Below are positions 26,512 to 34,889 of a stretch of 64,000 nt of DNA, piece after piece. The first letter of the stretch is position 1. Each line of letters opens with the position of its first letter. The translations under genes and the position numbers were made by a program. The notes below the pieces were generated by a model, which was not told where the DNA came from, searched no databases, and saw nothing but the letters and a program-made list of their open reading frames with translations. The stretch is from NCBI RefSeq assembly GCF_015477835.1, contig NZ_JADLQN010000001.1, positions 620,001 to 684,000 on the forward strand, read 5' to 3'. This DNA comes from Nocardia higoensis. Lineage in GTDB: Bacteria > Actinomycetota > Actinomycetes > Mycobacteriales > Mycobacteriaceae.

Positions 26512-27267
26512 TCAGTTCACCGCGTCGCTGTCGGACCGCCGGAGATGCCGGGCGAAGAACCGGTTCGCGTCATCGCCCTCGAACTGCGGGACACCGGTGT
26601 GCCCGCCCATATTGGCGTGCAGCGTCTTCTCCGCGGAACCGAAGGCGTCGAACAGGTCCAGGGCCATCTGCCGGTCGTTGCCTTCGTCGTCCCACTGCAC
26701 CAGCACCTGCAGCGGAATGCTGACCTGCCTGGCCTCCTCGAACATGACGCGGGGCACATAACTCCCGGCGAACAGCAGGGCGGCCGCGATGCGCGGCTCC
26801 ACCACCGCCAACCGGACACCGATGGCGATCACCCCGCCCGAGTACCCGACCGGCCCGCCGATCTCGGGCAGCGAGACAAGAGCGTCGAGGGTGAGCTGCC
26901 ATTCCGGGATCGCCTTCTCGACCAGCGGGAGGACGAGCCGGGCGACGATCTCGTCGTCCACCGGCCCGCCGGCCTGCACCGCCCGGCGCAGGTCGGTGCG
27001 CGCCTGCTCGGCGGCGGCTGAACGGGGCCGGTCGCCGCTGCCGGGGAGCTCGATGGTCGCCGCGGTGAAGCCCGCCGCCACGGCATGCCGGGCCCGGGCC
27101 GCCACCCGGGGGTACATCATGTCCAGCCCGCCGGGGTGGCCGACCAAGATCAGCGGCGCCGGCGCGGATTCGGATTCCGGTGTCCACAGGATCCCGGAGA
27201 TCTCGCCGAGAGCGAATCGGCGTTCGAGGACGCCGTCACCGAGGCGTTGTTCGGAAATGAATTGCAC
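26512..27267 (-). CDS. Alpha/beta hydrolase (dienelactone hydrolase-like)
   Basis: The protein has 251 residues with the hydrolase fold: PLILVGHPGG (oxyanion region), GYSGG near residue 142 as nucleophile elbow, LVQWDDEGND (acid) and MGGHTGVP (His). All three catalytic positions are therefore visible. The substrate is unknown. GTG 27267 has GAAAGG 6-7 nt upstream. A 17-codon frame with a strong ribosome site lies just upstream on the same strand and may act as a leader. Confidence 0.82.
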   Translation of the reverse strand: MQFISEQRLGDGVLERRFALGEISGILWTPESESAPAPLILVGHPGGLDMMYPRVAARARHAVAAGFTAATIELPGSGDRPRSAAAEQARTDLRRAVQAGGPVDDEIVARLVLPLVEKAIPEWQLTLDALVSLPEIGGPVGYSGGVIAIGVRLAVVEPRIAAALLFAGSYVPRVMFEEARQVSIPLQVLVQWDDEGNDRQMALDLFDAFGSAEKTLHANMGGHTGVPQFEGDDANRFFARHLRRSDSDAVN

Positions 27268-27312
27268 GGTCGTGCCTTTCGGGAGTGCTCTCGCGCGGCG
27301 CTCCTGGACGAC

Positions 27313-27366
27313 CTATCGCCCGACCGTGACCCCGCAGGGGAGCACCCATGTCGATACAGCGTTCAC
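27313..27366 (-). CDS. Possible 17-residue leader peptide before the hydrolase
   Basis: GGAGG (27375-27379 on the complementary strand) sits 8 nt before GTG 27366, which opens a frame ending TAG at 27313 (reading VNAVSTWVLPCGVTVGR). It ends 45 bp before the hydrolase start. The strong ribosome site is the only support. A leader that tunes hydrolase expression is an inference. Confidence 0.3.
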   Translation of the reverse strand: MNAVSTWVLPCGVTVGR

Positions 27367-27508
27367 GGGTACCACCTCCTCGTTCTCTCGCACGGTCTCT
27401 GGGAAAGGTAGCAGCGGCCCTCATCATCCGCCAACAGGTTTCCCGCAGCCCTCTCCGCGCTCGCGCCGCCGGGTAGTTCCACTCATCCCCGCCCGGACAC
27501 GAGCCCGA

Positions 27509-27514
27509 TAGTCT
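27509..27514 (+). promoter_or_regulatory. Leaderless -10 box (TAGTCT) of the Lgt/radical-SAM operon
   Basis: TAGTCT ends 6 nt (all C) before ATG 27521. There is no ribosome site, so the four-gene operon probably starts as a leaderless message. Confidence 0.6.
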
Positions 27515-27520
27515 CCCCCC

Positions 27521-28276
27521 ATGGTGCCGCAGCTGATCTTCGGGCTCCCCACCCACGGCTTCTTCGTGGCGCTCGGGGTGGCGGTCGCTGCCGTCGTCTT
27601 CGTCGCCGAATGCCGGCGCCGCGGTGCGCTGGGGGAGGAATCGCTGGTCGCGGTGACCGGCGCGCTGGTCGGTGGGGCGGTCGGGATGCGCCTGTCGAGC
27701 CTGGCCGAAACTCTCGACCCCTACGAGAGCTGGCTGTTCGGGGCGCGCAGCGTGCTCGGCGGACTGCTCGGCGCCTACCTCGGTGTGCTTGTGGCCAAAC
27801 GGCTGATCGGCTACCGCGAACGCACCGGCGACCTGTTCGCCCCCGCCGTCGCTCTCGGCATGACCGTCGGCCGCATCGGCTGCCACCTCACCGAGGCGCC
27901 GGGACGCCCGACCGGACTGCCCTGGGGCGTGCACGCACCGGGCTCGGTGCCCGAATGCCCCGGTTGCGCGAGCGGATCGGCGATGCACCCCAGCTTCCTC
28001 TACGAAATCGCCTTCCACCTGGCGGCGTTCTGCTGGCTGCGGTGGGCGCGCGAGAAGATCACCGCCCCCGGTGAACTGTTCACCCTCTACGTCGGCGCCT
28101 ACGCGGTCTTCCGGTTCCTCGTCGAGTTCACCCGCGCCAACGACACCGTGTGGCTGGATCTGACCCGCCCGCAATGGTTCTTGATCCCCGGGCTGATGCT
28201 GGTCGCGGTGCGCTGGACCATCGGCTACCGGCGCGGCACCTACGACCGGATACTCGGACGAAAGGTCCCGGCATGA
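27521..28276 (+). CDS. Lgt-like integral membrane protein with altered key residues
   Basis: The 251-residue, roughly seven-helix protein resembles prolipoprotein diacylglyceryl transferase. GRIGCHLTEAPGRPTGLPWGV (about residues 118-138) matches the Lgt signature, and YAVFRFLVEFTRAND keeps the C-terminal Arg motif. Two positions important in E. coli Lgt appear changed: the His of the HGG loop (here VLGGLLGAY) and the Asn of GRxGN (here Cys). It is also shorter than usual Lgt. It is therefore probably a paralogue acting on phosphatidylglycerol-like lipid but not standard lipoprotein modification. It is first in an ATGA-coupled operon with a Tes-like radical-SAM protein. Confidence 0.8.
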   Translation: MVPQLIFGLPTHGFFVALGVAVAAVVFVAECRRRGALGEESLVAVTGALVGGAVGMRLSSLAETLDPYESWLFGARSVLGGLLGAYLGVLVAKRLIGYRERTGDLFAPAVALGMTVGRIGCHLTEAPGRPTGLPWGVHAPGSVPECPGCASGSAMHPSFLYEIAFHLAAFCWLRWAREKITAPGELFTLYVGAYAVFRFLVEFTRANDTVWLDLTRPQWFLIPGLMLVAVRWTIGYRRGTYDRILGRKVPA

Positions 28277-28800
28277 CCACCCCACCCGACCCGCCCTTCC
28301 AGGGACCGCCACCACCGCAGGGACCGCCGCCCGAAGAACCGCGACACCGAGGTCAGCACTATCGACCCTACGAGGGACCGATGCCGTACCCGGGCACGCC
28401 GGACCCCACACCGAAGCAAGGCGGCATCGTCGCCGCTTTCGCGGTCGCCGGAGCCGCCCTGTTCATCGTTGTCAACGCGGTGTTCGGCTTCGTCGTCTTC
28501 GTCGCCGTCGCCAACACCGCCAACACCGCCAACAGCGGCAATTCCTATCCGGTGATCCTCGGCGTCGCCGCCGCGGTCAGCGCACTGGCCGCGTTCGGTG
28601 GTGGTGCGGCGCTCATCATGCTGCGCAAACCCGTCACCAAAGGACTCGGCCTGGGGTTGATGATCGGCTGGGCGCTGGTCAGCATCTCCACCGCGGGGTT
28701 CTGCACCGGCCTCAACCCCCACCTCTACAGCGCACCCCCACCGCACGACGCGGCCACCGGCCACTCCACGGCGGTCACCGAGAACGGAGCACACCCATGA
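28273..28800 (+). CDS. Proline-rich small membrane protein of the radical-SAM operon
   Basis: The 175-residue protein has a Pro-rich cytoplasmic N-terminus (residues 1-48, with PPFQGPPPPQGPPPEEP). Three hydrophobic segments follow (GIVAAFAVAGAALFIVVNAVFGF, VILGVAAAVSALAAFGGGAALI and LGLMIGWALVSISTAGF). A three-fold repeat of GCCAACACC encodes the NTANTAN linker. No known family is recognised. It overlaps genes on both sides by ATGA, so a role with the Lgt-like and radical-SAM proteins at the membrane is inferred. Confidence 0.65.
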   Translation: MTTPPDPPFQGPPPPQGPPPEEPRHRGQHYRPYEGPMPYPGTPDPTPKQGGIVAAFAVAGAALFIVVNAVFGFVVFVAVANTANTANSGNSYPVILGVAAAVSALAAFGGGAALIMLRKPVTKGLGLGLMIGWALVSISTAGFCTGLNPHLYSAPPPHDAATGHSTAVTENGAHP

Positions 28801-30362
28801 GCACCGGGATGCCGCTGCGCGGGGACCGAATCCAGCGCTACGTCACCGCCTTCTGCCCCACCTGCCACCACGAGAACCCCGACCGGCCGCTGCCCGAGGT
28901 CGCACGCCTGTCCGGCTGGCTCGCCGAACGCGACGGCCGGGTATACCTCGAACGTGGCTGCCCCCGCCACGGCATGATCCGCACCCTCTACGACGAGAAC
29001 CCCGAAATCCTCACCTACCTCGAACGCTGGACCGCCCCCACCAAAGCCCACCTGCCCGACACACCGGGCAACTTCGACCCGGTGCCCTCGGCCTATCTGC
29101 GCGGGCTGCCGGAAATGCAGACCCAGCACACCTGCATCCTGCTCGAGGACATCGTCGACACCTGCAACCTGCGCTGCCCCACCTGCTTCGCCGACTCCGC
29201 CCCCGACCTCGGCGGTGTCGTCGACATCGGGGATGTTCTCGCCAATGTCGACCAGCGCCTGGCCCGCGAACACGGCACGCTCGACGTCCTCATGCTCTCC
29301 GGCGGCGAACCCACCCTGCACCCGCGGCTGCCCGAACTGCTCGCCGAACTCACCGCCCGCCCCATCACCCGAATCCTGATCAACACCAACGGCATCCGCA
29401 TCGCCCGCGACGACACCCTGCTCGCACTGCTCACCGAACACCGCGAACGCGTCGAGATCTACCTGCAGTTCGACGGCATCAGCGCCACGGCGTCGCGCCA
29501 CCACCGCGGCGGCGACCTGCGCCCGCTCAAACAACAAGCACTGCGACGACTCTCCGCGCACGCCGTCTTCACCACCCTGGTGATGACCGCCGCCCTCGGC
29601 GTCAACGACGACGAGATCGGCGCCGTCGTCCAGACCGCGCTGGACACCCCGTTCGTCGGCGGCGTGTCCATCCAACCCCAGTTCGGCTCCGGCCGATCCG
29701 GGGCGATCGACCCCACCGACCGGCTCACCCACACCGGCGTGCTGGCCCGCCTCGGCCCCCAAACCGGCGGCCGGGTAACCTGGCGCGACCTCACCGCCCT
29801 GCCCTGCTCCCACCCGCACTGCTGCTCGGTCGGCTACCTGCTGCGCGACGACGCCGGAACCTGGCGCTCCCTGGTCGGGCTCATCGGCCACGACACGCTC
29901 GCGCAGCGACTCGGCCTGGTCGCCAACCGCATCGCCGACAGCGACATCCCCGCCGAACTGCGCCTGGCCGTGCGCGAATCACTGCACGGACTGCTCTCCG
30001 AGCAATCCTCCCTGTCCCACCCCGACATCGGCACGCTGTGGCAGACCATCTGCCAGACCTGCGATTTGGGCATGTCCACCCTGCTCACCCTGGCCTCCTC
30101 GGCGCTGCCCGGCCGCCGAGCCCGGCTGCGGCGACTGCTCGGCGAACGCGTCGTGCGCATCACCGTCAAACCGTTCATGGACATCTCCACCATGATCGAA
30201 GAACGCCTCACCCAATGCTGCGTCCACGTCGGCACCCGCGCGGACGCCGCCGACCAATGCGCCCCCTTCTGCGCCGTGCAGGCCTGGCCCGCCCTGTCCC
30301 GTCAACGCCTGTCCGCCGCCGCGCCCGCCGGACCCGCACTGCTACCGGTACAGCCGCGATGA
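28797..30362 (+). CDS. Cysteine-rich radical-SAM enzyme resembling tetraether lipid synthase (Tes)
   Basis: The 521-residue protein has three parts. Residues 20-58 hold FCPTC and GCPRHG, an N-terminal Cys/His module like the rubredoxin-like or zinc module of archaeal Tes. The radical-SAM core follows, with C123-x3-C127-x2-C130 (CNLRCPTCF), SGGEPTLHPRLPEL, INTNGIRIA and YLQFDGI. The C-terminal third is rich in Cys (LPCSHPHCCS, ICQTC, QCCVHVG, DQCAPFCA), suggesting auxiliary iron-sulfur clusters. In archaea Tes joins lipid tails by radical C-C bond formation. The order CxxC-CPxHG, CNLRCPxC, SGGEPT, YLQFDG fits that family better than MoaA or maturases. The lipid role here is inferred from family and from the Lgt-like neighbour. 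Confidence 0.8.
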   Translation: MSTGMPLRGDRIQRYVTAFCPTCHHENPDRPLPEVARLSGWLAERDGRVYLERGCPRHGMIRTLYDENPEILTYLERWTAPTKAHLPDTPGNFDPVPSAYLRGLPEMQTQHTCILLEDIVDTCNLRCPTCFADSAPDLGGVVDIGDVLANVDQRLAREHGTLDVLMLSGGEPTLHPRLPELLAELTARPITRILINTNGIRIARDDTLLALLTEHRERVEIYLQFDGISATASRHHRGGDLRPLKQQALRRLSAHAVFTTLVMTAALGVNDDEIGAVVQTALDTPFVGGVSIQPQFGSGRSGAIDPTDRLTHTGVLARLGPQTGGRVTWRDLTALPCSHPHCCSVGYLLRDDAGTWRSLVGLIGHDTLAQRLGLVANRIADSDIPAELRLAVRESLHGLLSEQSSLSHPDIGTLWQTICQTCDLGMSTLLTLASSALPGRRARLRRLLGERVVRITVKPFMDISTMIEERLTQCCVHVGTRADAADQCAPFCAVQAWPALSRQRLSAAAPAGPALLPVQPR

Positions 30363-30637
30363 GCGACACCGGCGTCTACTACGAGGAAGCGAACGCCCGC
30401 CGAGCACCGCACGACCCGCTGAACCTGTGCGTCTACGCCACCGTCGCCCTGCTCACCTGGCTGATCGGTCCGCTCGCGCTGACCGGTTTCGCCGCACTCG
30501 GATTCCTCGCCTACCTGCGGGCCAGGCGAGAGGGGTTGCTGCGCAGCAAGTGCTGGTTGCGCGACACCCGACTGGTGCTGGCCTATCTCGCGGCCCTGGT
30601 CGTCGTCGGAGTGCTGGCCTCGACACCGTTGCTGTAG
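30359..30637 (+). CDS. Small two-helix membrane protein closing the radical-SAM operon
   Basis: The 92-residue protein starts with ATG 30359 overlapping the radical-SAM stop by ATGA. It has two hydrophobic segments (LCVYATVALLTWLIGPLALTGFAALGFLAYL and LVLAYLAALVVVGVLAST) separated by a basic loop (RARREGLLRSKCWLRD). No family is recognised. It may help place the radical-SAM enzyme at the membrane, which is an inference from context only. Confidence 0.65.
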   Translation: MSDTGVYYEEANARRAPHDPLNLCVYATVALLTWLIGPLALTGFAALGFLAYLRARREGLLRSKCWLRDTRLVLAYLAALVVVGVLASTPLL

Positions 30638-31199
30638 GCCCGCGCGGTCGACACGCCTCGGCTCACCGGCCGCCGACGAGGGCGGGAAGCGACCGGACCG
30701 ACACCGGGTGACAGACACCGGACGAGCAACCGAGCCCCTCGGGGTGTGGCGCCGCCCGCAGGTGGCCGCCGAGAACACCGACCGGCTCGCGCATCCGAGC
30801 AACCCGCCCCGGGCGTGGCCCGAGTACCGCGCTGCCCCCGACGGAGATCTCCGGGGGAATATCGGCGGCGAACAGCCGGTGTCGGGCGGCGAATACTCCG
30901 ATGAACTCTGCCCCGCCCGCTCACACCCGGCGCCGACGGCCCCGCAGCTCCACAGCCGAGCGCGGAATACGCTGCGAGCTGGGCATTCGCCGTCGGCGCG
31001 ACCCTCCCGGCGACGCACGAAAGGTGTTCTCCGGCAACGCCAGAAACGTCGAAGACCGCACGCCGATGTCTCCTTCCGGGGGTAACGTGGCCCGGCGCGA
31101 AGAGGAAGACAGCCCCGGGGCGAAGAGGGAAGTAGCCCGGCGCGAAGAGGGTGGCGGCGTCGTGGACGCCGGTCGAGTACGAAGTCCGAGGAGTTGCTG
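30638..31199. other. 562-bp gap without a convincing gene
   Basis: Frames here have no ribosome site, family resemblance or coupling. Near the right end three imperfect ~23-bp repeats (core GGCGCGAAGAGG) lie at about 31090-31151. I cannot place a promoter for the gene at 31200. Confidence 0.5.
31090..31151 (+). repeat. Three imperfect 23-bp tandem repeats
   Basis: Copies start at about 31090, 31113 and 31136, each containing CCCGGCGCGAAGAGG or a near match. They end about 50 bp before the next start codon and could be regulatory or simply a slippage product. Confidence 0.6.
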
Positions 31200-32654
31200 G
31201 TGCCTGTCGAAACAACCCGCGAAGAACAGGCGTTGCGCCGCTTGACCGACAGCCTCATCGAGAGCTACGCCGGACAGCACCCACCGGAGCGAGTACGCGC
31301 GGCCATCGACGACGCCCGCGACAAGTTCGACGGCACACCGGTACGCGAGTTCGTGCCCGTACTCATCGAACGCATCGCCCGTCGCCGACTCGACGATCAC
31401 ACCGCACCCGAGCCTGCCACCGAACACCCGGCGACACCGGTCGCGATCCCGCACCACGGTGCGGTGGAAGTGGCTGCGGTGGAGCATGTTTCCCTCGAGG
31501 TCGGCAGCCGGGCCGGAAAGCCGGGCACGCGTCGCTTTCTGTCGATCGCCGCGGCGTCGGGGCCGCGTCGCCTGCTGTCGACGGCCGCGGCGCTGGCCAT
31601 GGTCGCCGTCGTGGTGGTCGCCGTGGTCGCTGTCGCCGACCGTGAGCCCTCCGATGCCGCGGCGGCAGGCGGCAGCGCCGACCTGACCGTTGTGCGTGGC
31701 GCGGTCGGCTCGGAAAAAGCGTCCTTCTTCGACGACCCCCGTGTCGCCGAAGAACTGGCCCGCCACGGACTGCGCGTGGAGATCGAATCGGCCGGCTCCC
31801 GCCAGATCGCCGACATGGATCTCACCGGCTACAGTTTCGCCTTCCCCTCCAGCGTCCCCGCCGCCGAACGAATCCTGCGCGCCCGCGACATCAACACCCG
31901 CTACACCCCGTTCGCCTCCCCGATGGCCATCGCCACCTTCACCCCGATCGCCGACGTGCTCACCGCCGCGGGCGTCATCCGCCCCGGACCAACGCCGACC
32001 TTCGACATGGCACGCTATCTGCAACTGGCGCAACGCAATACCGAATGGACCCACCTGGCGGGCAACACCGCCTACCCGGTCCGCAAGAACATCCTCGTCT
32101 CCACCACCGACCCCCGCACCTCCAACTCCGCGGCCATGTTCCTCGCCATCGCCGCCTTCGTCGCCAACGACAACGCCGTCGTCCAGGGAGCCGAAGCCCA
32201 GCAGCGGGTCCTGCCCCTGCTGTCACGGCTGTTCACCGGTCAGGGCTACGCCGAGAACTCCAGTGCGGGCACCTTCGGCGAGTACCTGACCGCGGGCATG
32301 GGACCGGCCCCGCTGGTCCTCATCTACGAAGCCCAATTCGTCGAAGCGAAAACGCAAGGCCGTATCACGCCCGACATGGTGCTGACCTACCCCACGCCCA
32401 CGGTCCTGTCCACCCACACCGTCGTCCCCCTCGACGACGCGGGCGACCGGCTCGGACGCCTGCTCACCGACGACCCCCAACTGCAGCGGCTGGCCGCCGA
32501 ACACGGCTTCCGCACCCGCGACACCGCCGCCTTCGCCACGGTCGCCGCCGAACACCGGGTTCCGGTGCCCGCCGAGGTCATCGACGTCGTCGACACACCC
32601 ACCTACGACACCCTCGAAGCGCTCCTCCAGGCAGTGATCACGGCATACAACTGA
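31200..32654 (+). CDS. Membrane-anchored protein with solute-binding-like extracellular domain
   Basis: The 484-residue protein has a cytoplasmic N-terminus with a three-helix-bundle pattern (EQALRRLTDSLIESYAG, VRAAIDDARDKFDG, VREFVPVLIERIARRRL; residues 9-65). A single membrane helix follows (LLSTAAALAMVAVVVVAVVAVA, about 126-147). A large outer domain resembling type-2 periplasmic binding proteins comes next (LTVVRGAVGSEKASFFDDPRVAEELARHGL, then YPVRKNILVSTTDPRTSNSAAMFLAIAAF). Start GTG 31200 has GAGGAG 6 nt upstream and was preferred to TTG 31194. Ligand binding coupled to an inner dimerisation domain would suit sensing or scaffolding. No partner gene is adjacent. Confidence 0.65.
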   Translation: MPVETTREEQALRRLTDSLIESYAGQHPPERVRAAIDDARDKFDGTPVREFVPVLIERIARRRLDDHTAPEPATEHPATPVAIPHHGAVEVAAVEHVSLEVGSRAGKPGTRRFLSIAAASGPRRLLSTAAALAMVAVVVVAVVAVADREPSDAAAAGGSADLTVVRGAVGSEKASFFDDPRVAEELARHGLRVEIESAGSRQIADMDLTGYSFAFPSSVPAAERILRARDINTRYTPFASPMAIATFTPIADVLTAAGVIRPGPTPTFDMARYLQLAQRNTEWTHLAGNTAYPVRKNILVSTTDPRTSNSAAMFLAIAAFVANDNAVVQGAEAQQRVLPLLSRLFTGQGYAENSSAGTFGEYLTAGMGPAPLVLIYEAQFVEAKTQGRITPDMVLTYPTPTVLSTHTVVPLDDAGDRLGRLLTDDPQLQRLAAEHGFRTRDTAAFATVAAEHRVPVPAEVIDVVDTPTYDTLEALLQAVITAYN

Positions 32655-32871
32655 GCTCGCGGCGACCGACTCGGGTCGGCTCGGTCACCGCGTGCGTCCT
32701 ACGCTGTGCGGCTCCTGGCTCCGATGACGGCCTGCCGCGCCGCGAGATCATCGGCGAGCCGGAAACGCCAGATCGTCGGTCTCGGCGAGGCGTTCGGCTC
32801 ATGGTCGCCGAATGCGCTCTGATGTGCCGTCGGGAACGTGACGACGCGGCGTGCGGCTGTGACACGCGTTC

Positions 32872-33825
32872 CTATGATCCGAAGCGGATCCGCGCCACCA
32901 CCGCGCGATGGTCCGCTCCCGGCAGCTCCACCGTCTCCACCGAGAGCGCCCGGCCACCGGCGACGAGAATGTGATCGATGCCGACCAGCGGCGGCCACCG
33001 CTTGTCGGTCGGATACGTGACCAGATGCCCCGCACCCGCCTGCTCGGCCGCGTCGCCGAAACGCCCCGAGGCCATCACCCGGAACTGGGCGTGATCATGG
33101 GTCGCGTTGAAATCGCCACCGGTGATCACCGGCCGGTCCGACGGTGCCCGGCCCAGAATGTCACGCAGACGCGACAATTCGTCGGCCCACACCTGAGTGC
33201 TGTACACCGGCGGCACCGGATGCAACGCGTACACACCGACAGGTCCGACCTCGGGAATCGTCGCCGTCGCCGACAACTGGTTCAACACGAACCCGTCGTA
33301 TTCCACCGTCTCCGACAGCGGATAGGCACTCCAGATTCCCGTGCCCGCGGCGGTCCGGCCGGGGGAGAGGTACCGGTGCGGCAACAACTCGTCCAGCCCC
33401 GCCGCACCCAGCGCCTCGATCGCCGCGCGAGTGAGCTCGTTGACGGTGAGCACATCGACGCGCCGCTCCCGCACCTGTTCGACCAGCGTTCCAGGATCGG
33501 CTCCGTCGAACAACAGATTGGCCTGCATCACCGTCACCATCGGACCGTTCTCGGCCCCGGCGCGAGCGAGGTACAGCGGAGCCTGCGTCCACGCCGCGGC
33601 GGCCACGACGACGACCGCCACCCCCGCACCGGCCCAGCGCCGCGAGGCGAGGAAAGCCACCACCCCGACGAGCGCGGACCCCATCAGATACGGCGCGCCC
33701 GACGCGGCCAACACCACCGGTTGCCACGACAGCCGACTGAAATGCAATGCGACACCGGCCGCCCCCGCGAGCGTCGCCGCATACGCGAGCACGCCTGCAC
33801 CGACTCGCACCAGCTTCGAATTCAT
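32872..33825 (-). CDS. Endonuclease/exonuclease/phosphatase-family protein with membrane anchor
   Basis: This 317-residue protein has three N-terminal hydrophobic segments (VGAGVLAYAATLAGAAGVAL, LMGSALVGVVAFLA, AGVAVVVVAAAAW). An EEP domain follows with VMQANLLFDGADP (metal Asn), VNELT (metal Glu), ITGGDFNATHDH (Asp-x-Asn) and IDHILV plus GADHRAVVARI (the terminal His). All metal and catalytic positions are visible. Membrane-anchored EEP proteins of this layout are common in actinomycetes; the substrate (phosphoester, lipid or nucleic acid) is unknown. ATG 33825 was chosen over an upstream in-frame start because it begins right before the first membrane helix. Confidence 0.8.
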   Translation of the reverse strand: MNSKLVRVGAGVLAYAATLAGAAGVALHFSRLSWQPVVLAASGAPYLMGSALVGVVAFLASRRWAGAGVAVVVVAAAAWTQAPLYLARAGAENGPMVTVMQANLLFDGADPGTLVEQVRERRVDVLTVNELTRAAIEALGAAGLDELLPHRYLSPGRTAAGTGIWSAYPLSETVEYDGFVLNQLSATATIPEVGPVGVYALHPVPPVYSTQVWADELSRLRDILGRAPSDRPVITGGDFNATHDHAQFRVMASGRFGDAAEQAGAGHLVTYPTDKRWPPLVGIDHILVAGGRALSVETVELPGADHRAVVARIRFGS

Positions 33826-33916
33826 ACCCGACAGACAAACACACCGCTGCGCACTGCGCGCCGACCGCCGAACCGACTCAGCCACAGCCACTCTGTCGGC
33901 CCTGCCCCGTCGAGCA

Positions 33917-34828
33917 TCACGCCGACGCGGCGAGAACGGTCATCGCCTCCCGCAGCCGCGCACGCTCCTGCATCGAAGCCTCGAGCAGTGGAAGACGCAC
34001 CGTCGCGTGCTCGAGGACTCCCCGTTCGACCAGCGCGGCCTTGGCCATCACCGCGCCGCCCTGCGAGCTGCCCATCACCGCGTCGATCAGCGGGATCAGG
34101 GCGGTGTGGATCGCTCGCGCCGTGACCAGGTCCCCGTCGCCGACCGCGCGCAGCAGTTCGGCGATGCGATCCGCGGCGACATTGCCGACCACACTGACCA
34201 CGCCGGTCGCCCCGCACGCGAGATAGGCCGGATTGAGTTCGTCGATGCCGCAGTAGTAGGCCAGCGATGTGCGGGCCATGACCGACATCGCCTCGAACAG
34301 GTCGCCTTTGGCGTCCTTGACTGCCCGGATCCGAGGATGAGCGGCCAGCTCGATCAACGTCGCGGCCTGCATCGCGATGCCGGTGCGCGCGGGCACGTCG
34401 TAGAGCATGACCGGCAGCGCGGTGGCGTCGGCGACCGCGAGACAGTGTGCCACCACCCCGGCCTGCGAGGGTTTGGAATAGTACGGGCACACCAGGAGCA
34501 GCGCGTCCGCGCCGGCCGCCTCGGCCTCCCGCGCCCGCCGCACGCTCGCCGCGGTGTCATAGGAGCCGACCCCGGCGATCACCTTCGCCCGGCCCGCCGC
34601 CGCGGACATCACGGAGCGGACCAGACCGGCGGCTTCGGCATCGCTCACCGTGGGTGACTCGCCGGTGGTGCCCGCCACGACCAGTCCGTCGCATCCCGTG
34701 GCGAGCAGATGCTCGACCACCCGGTCGAGGCCGGGCTCGCTGATCGTCGCGTCCGGCCGCATCGGGGTCACCATCGCCACCAGGTTCGTCCCGAAGAGCT
34801 CGGCCGCACGGTGCTGTGTCTCGGTCAT
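33917..34828 (-). CDS. DapA-family aldolase (4-hydroxy-tetrahydrodipicolinate synthase-like)
   Basis: The 303-residue protein is a TIM-barrel DHDPS-family member: TNLVAMVTPMRPDATI, VAGTTGESPTVSDAE (substrate-binding GTTGE), PVMLYDVPARTG (the active-site Tyr) and IRAVKDAKGDL (Schiff-base Lys). In the canonical pathway it condenses pyruvate with aspartate semialdehyde toward lysine and diaminopimelate. It is close to mycobacterial DapA in motif spacing, but it lies alone beside a LysR regulator and not in the usual dapB-thyX-dapA setting, so it may be a second copy or a related keto-acid aldolase. ATG 34828 was preferred; GTG 34849 is possible. Confidence 0.82.
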   Translation of the reverse strand: MTETQHRAAELFGTNLVAMVTPMRPDATISEPGLDRVVEHLLATGCDGLVVAGTTGESPTVSDAEAAGLVRSVMSAAAGRAKVIAGVGSYDTAASVRRAREAEAAGADALLLVCPYYSKPSQAGVVAHCLAVADATALPVMLYDVPARTGIAMQAATLIELAAHPRIRAVKDAKGDLFEAMSVMARTSLAYYCGIDELNPAYLACGATGVVSVVGNVAADRIAELLRAVGDGDLVTARAIHTALIPLIDAVMGSSQGGAVMAKAALVERGVLEHATVRLPLLEASMQERARLREAMTVLAASA

Positions 34829-34859
34829 GACCTCGATCCTGTCCCGCACAACTCCTGTG

Positions 34860-34880
34860 GTCCAGCGATGCTTTCTGGAC
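34860..34880. promoter_or_regulatory. LysR-type operator between dapA-like and lysR genes
   Basis: GTCCAG (34860-34865) and CTGGAC (34875-34880) form a perfect inverted repeat with a 9-nt spacer, containing the T-N11-A pattern expected for LysR-type regulators. It sits in the short divergent gap just upstream of the regulator's -10 box, well placed for autorepression and control of the aldolase gene. Confidence 0.7.
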
Positions 34881-34889
34881 GATATTCAT

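Noticed and set aside
30302..31258. Minus-strand open frames in the 30.6-31.2 kb gap
   Set aside because: Composition is Arg/Pro/Gly-rich with no ribosome site, motif or conserved context.
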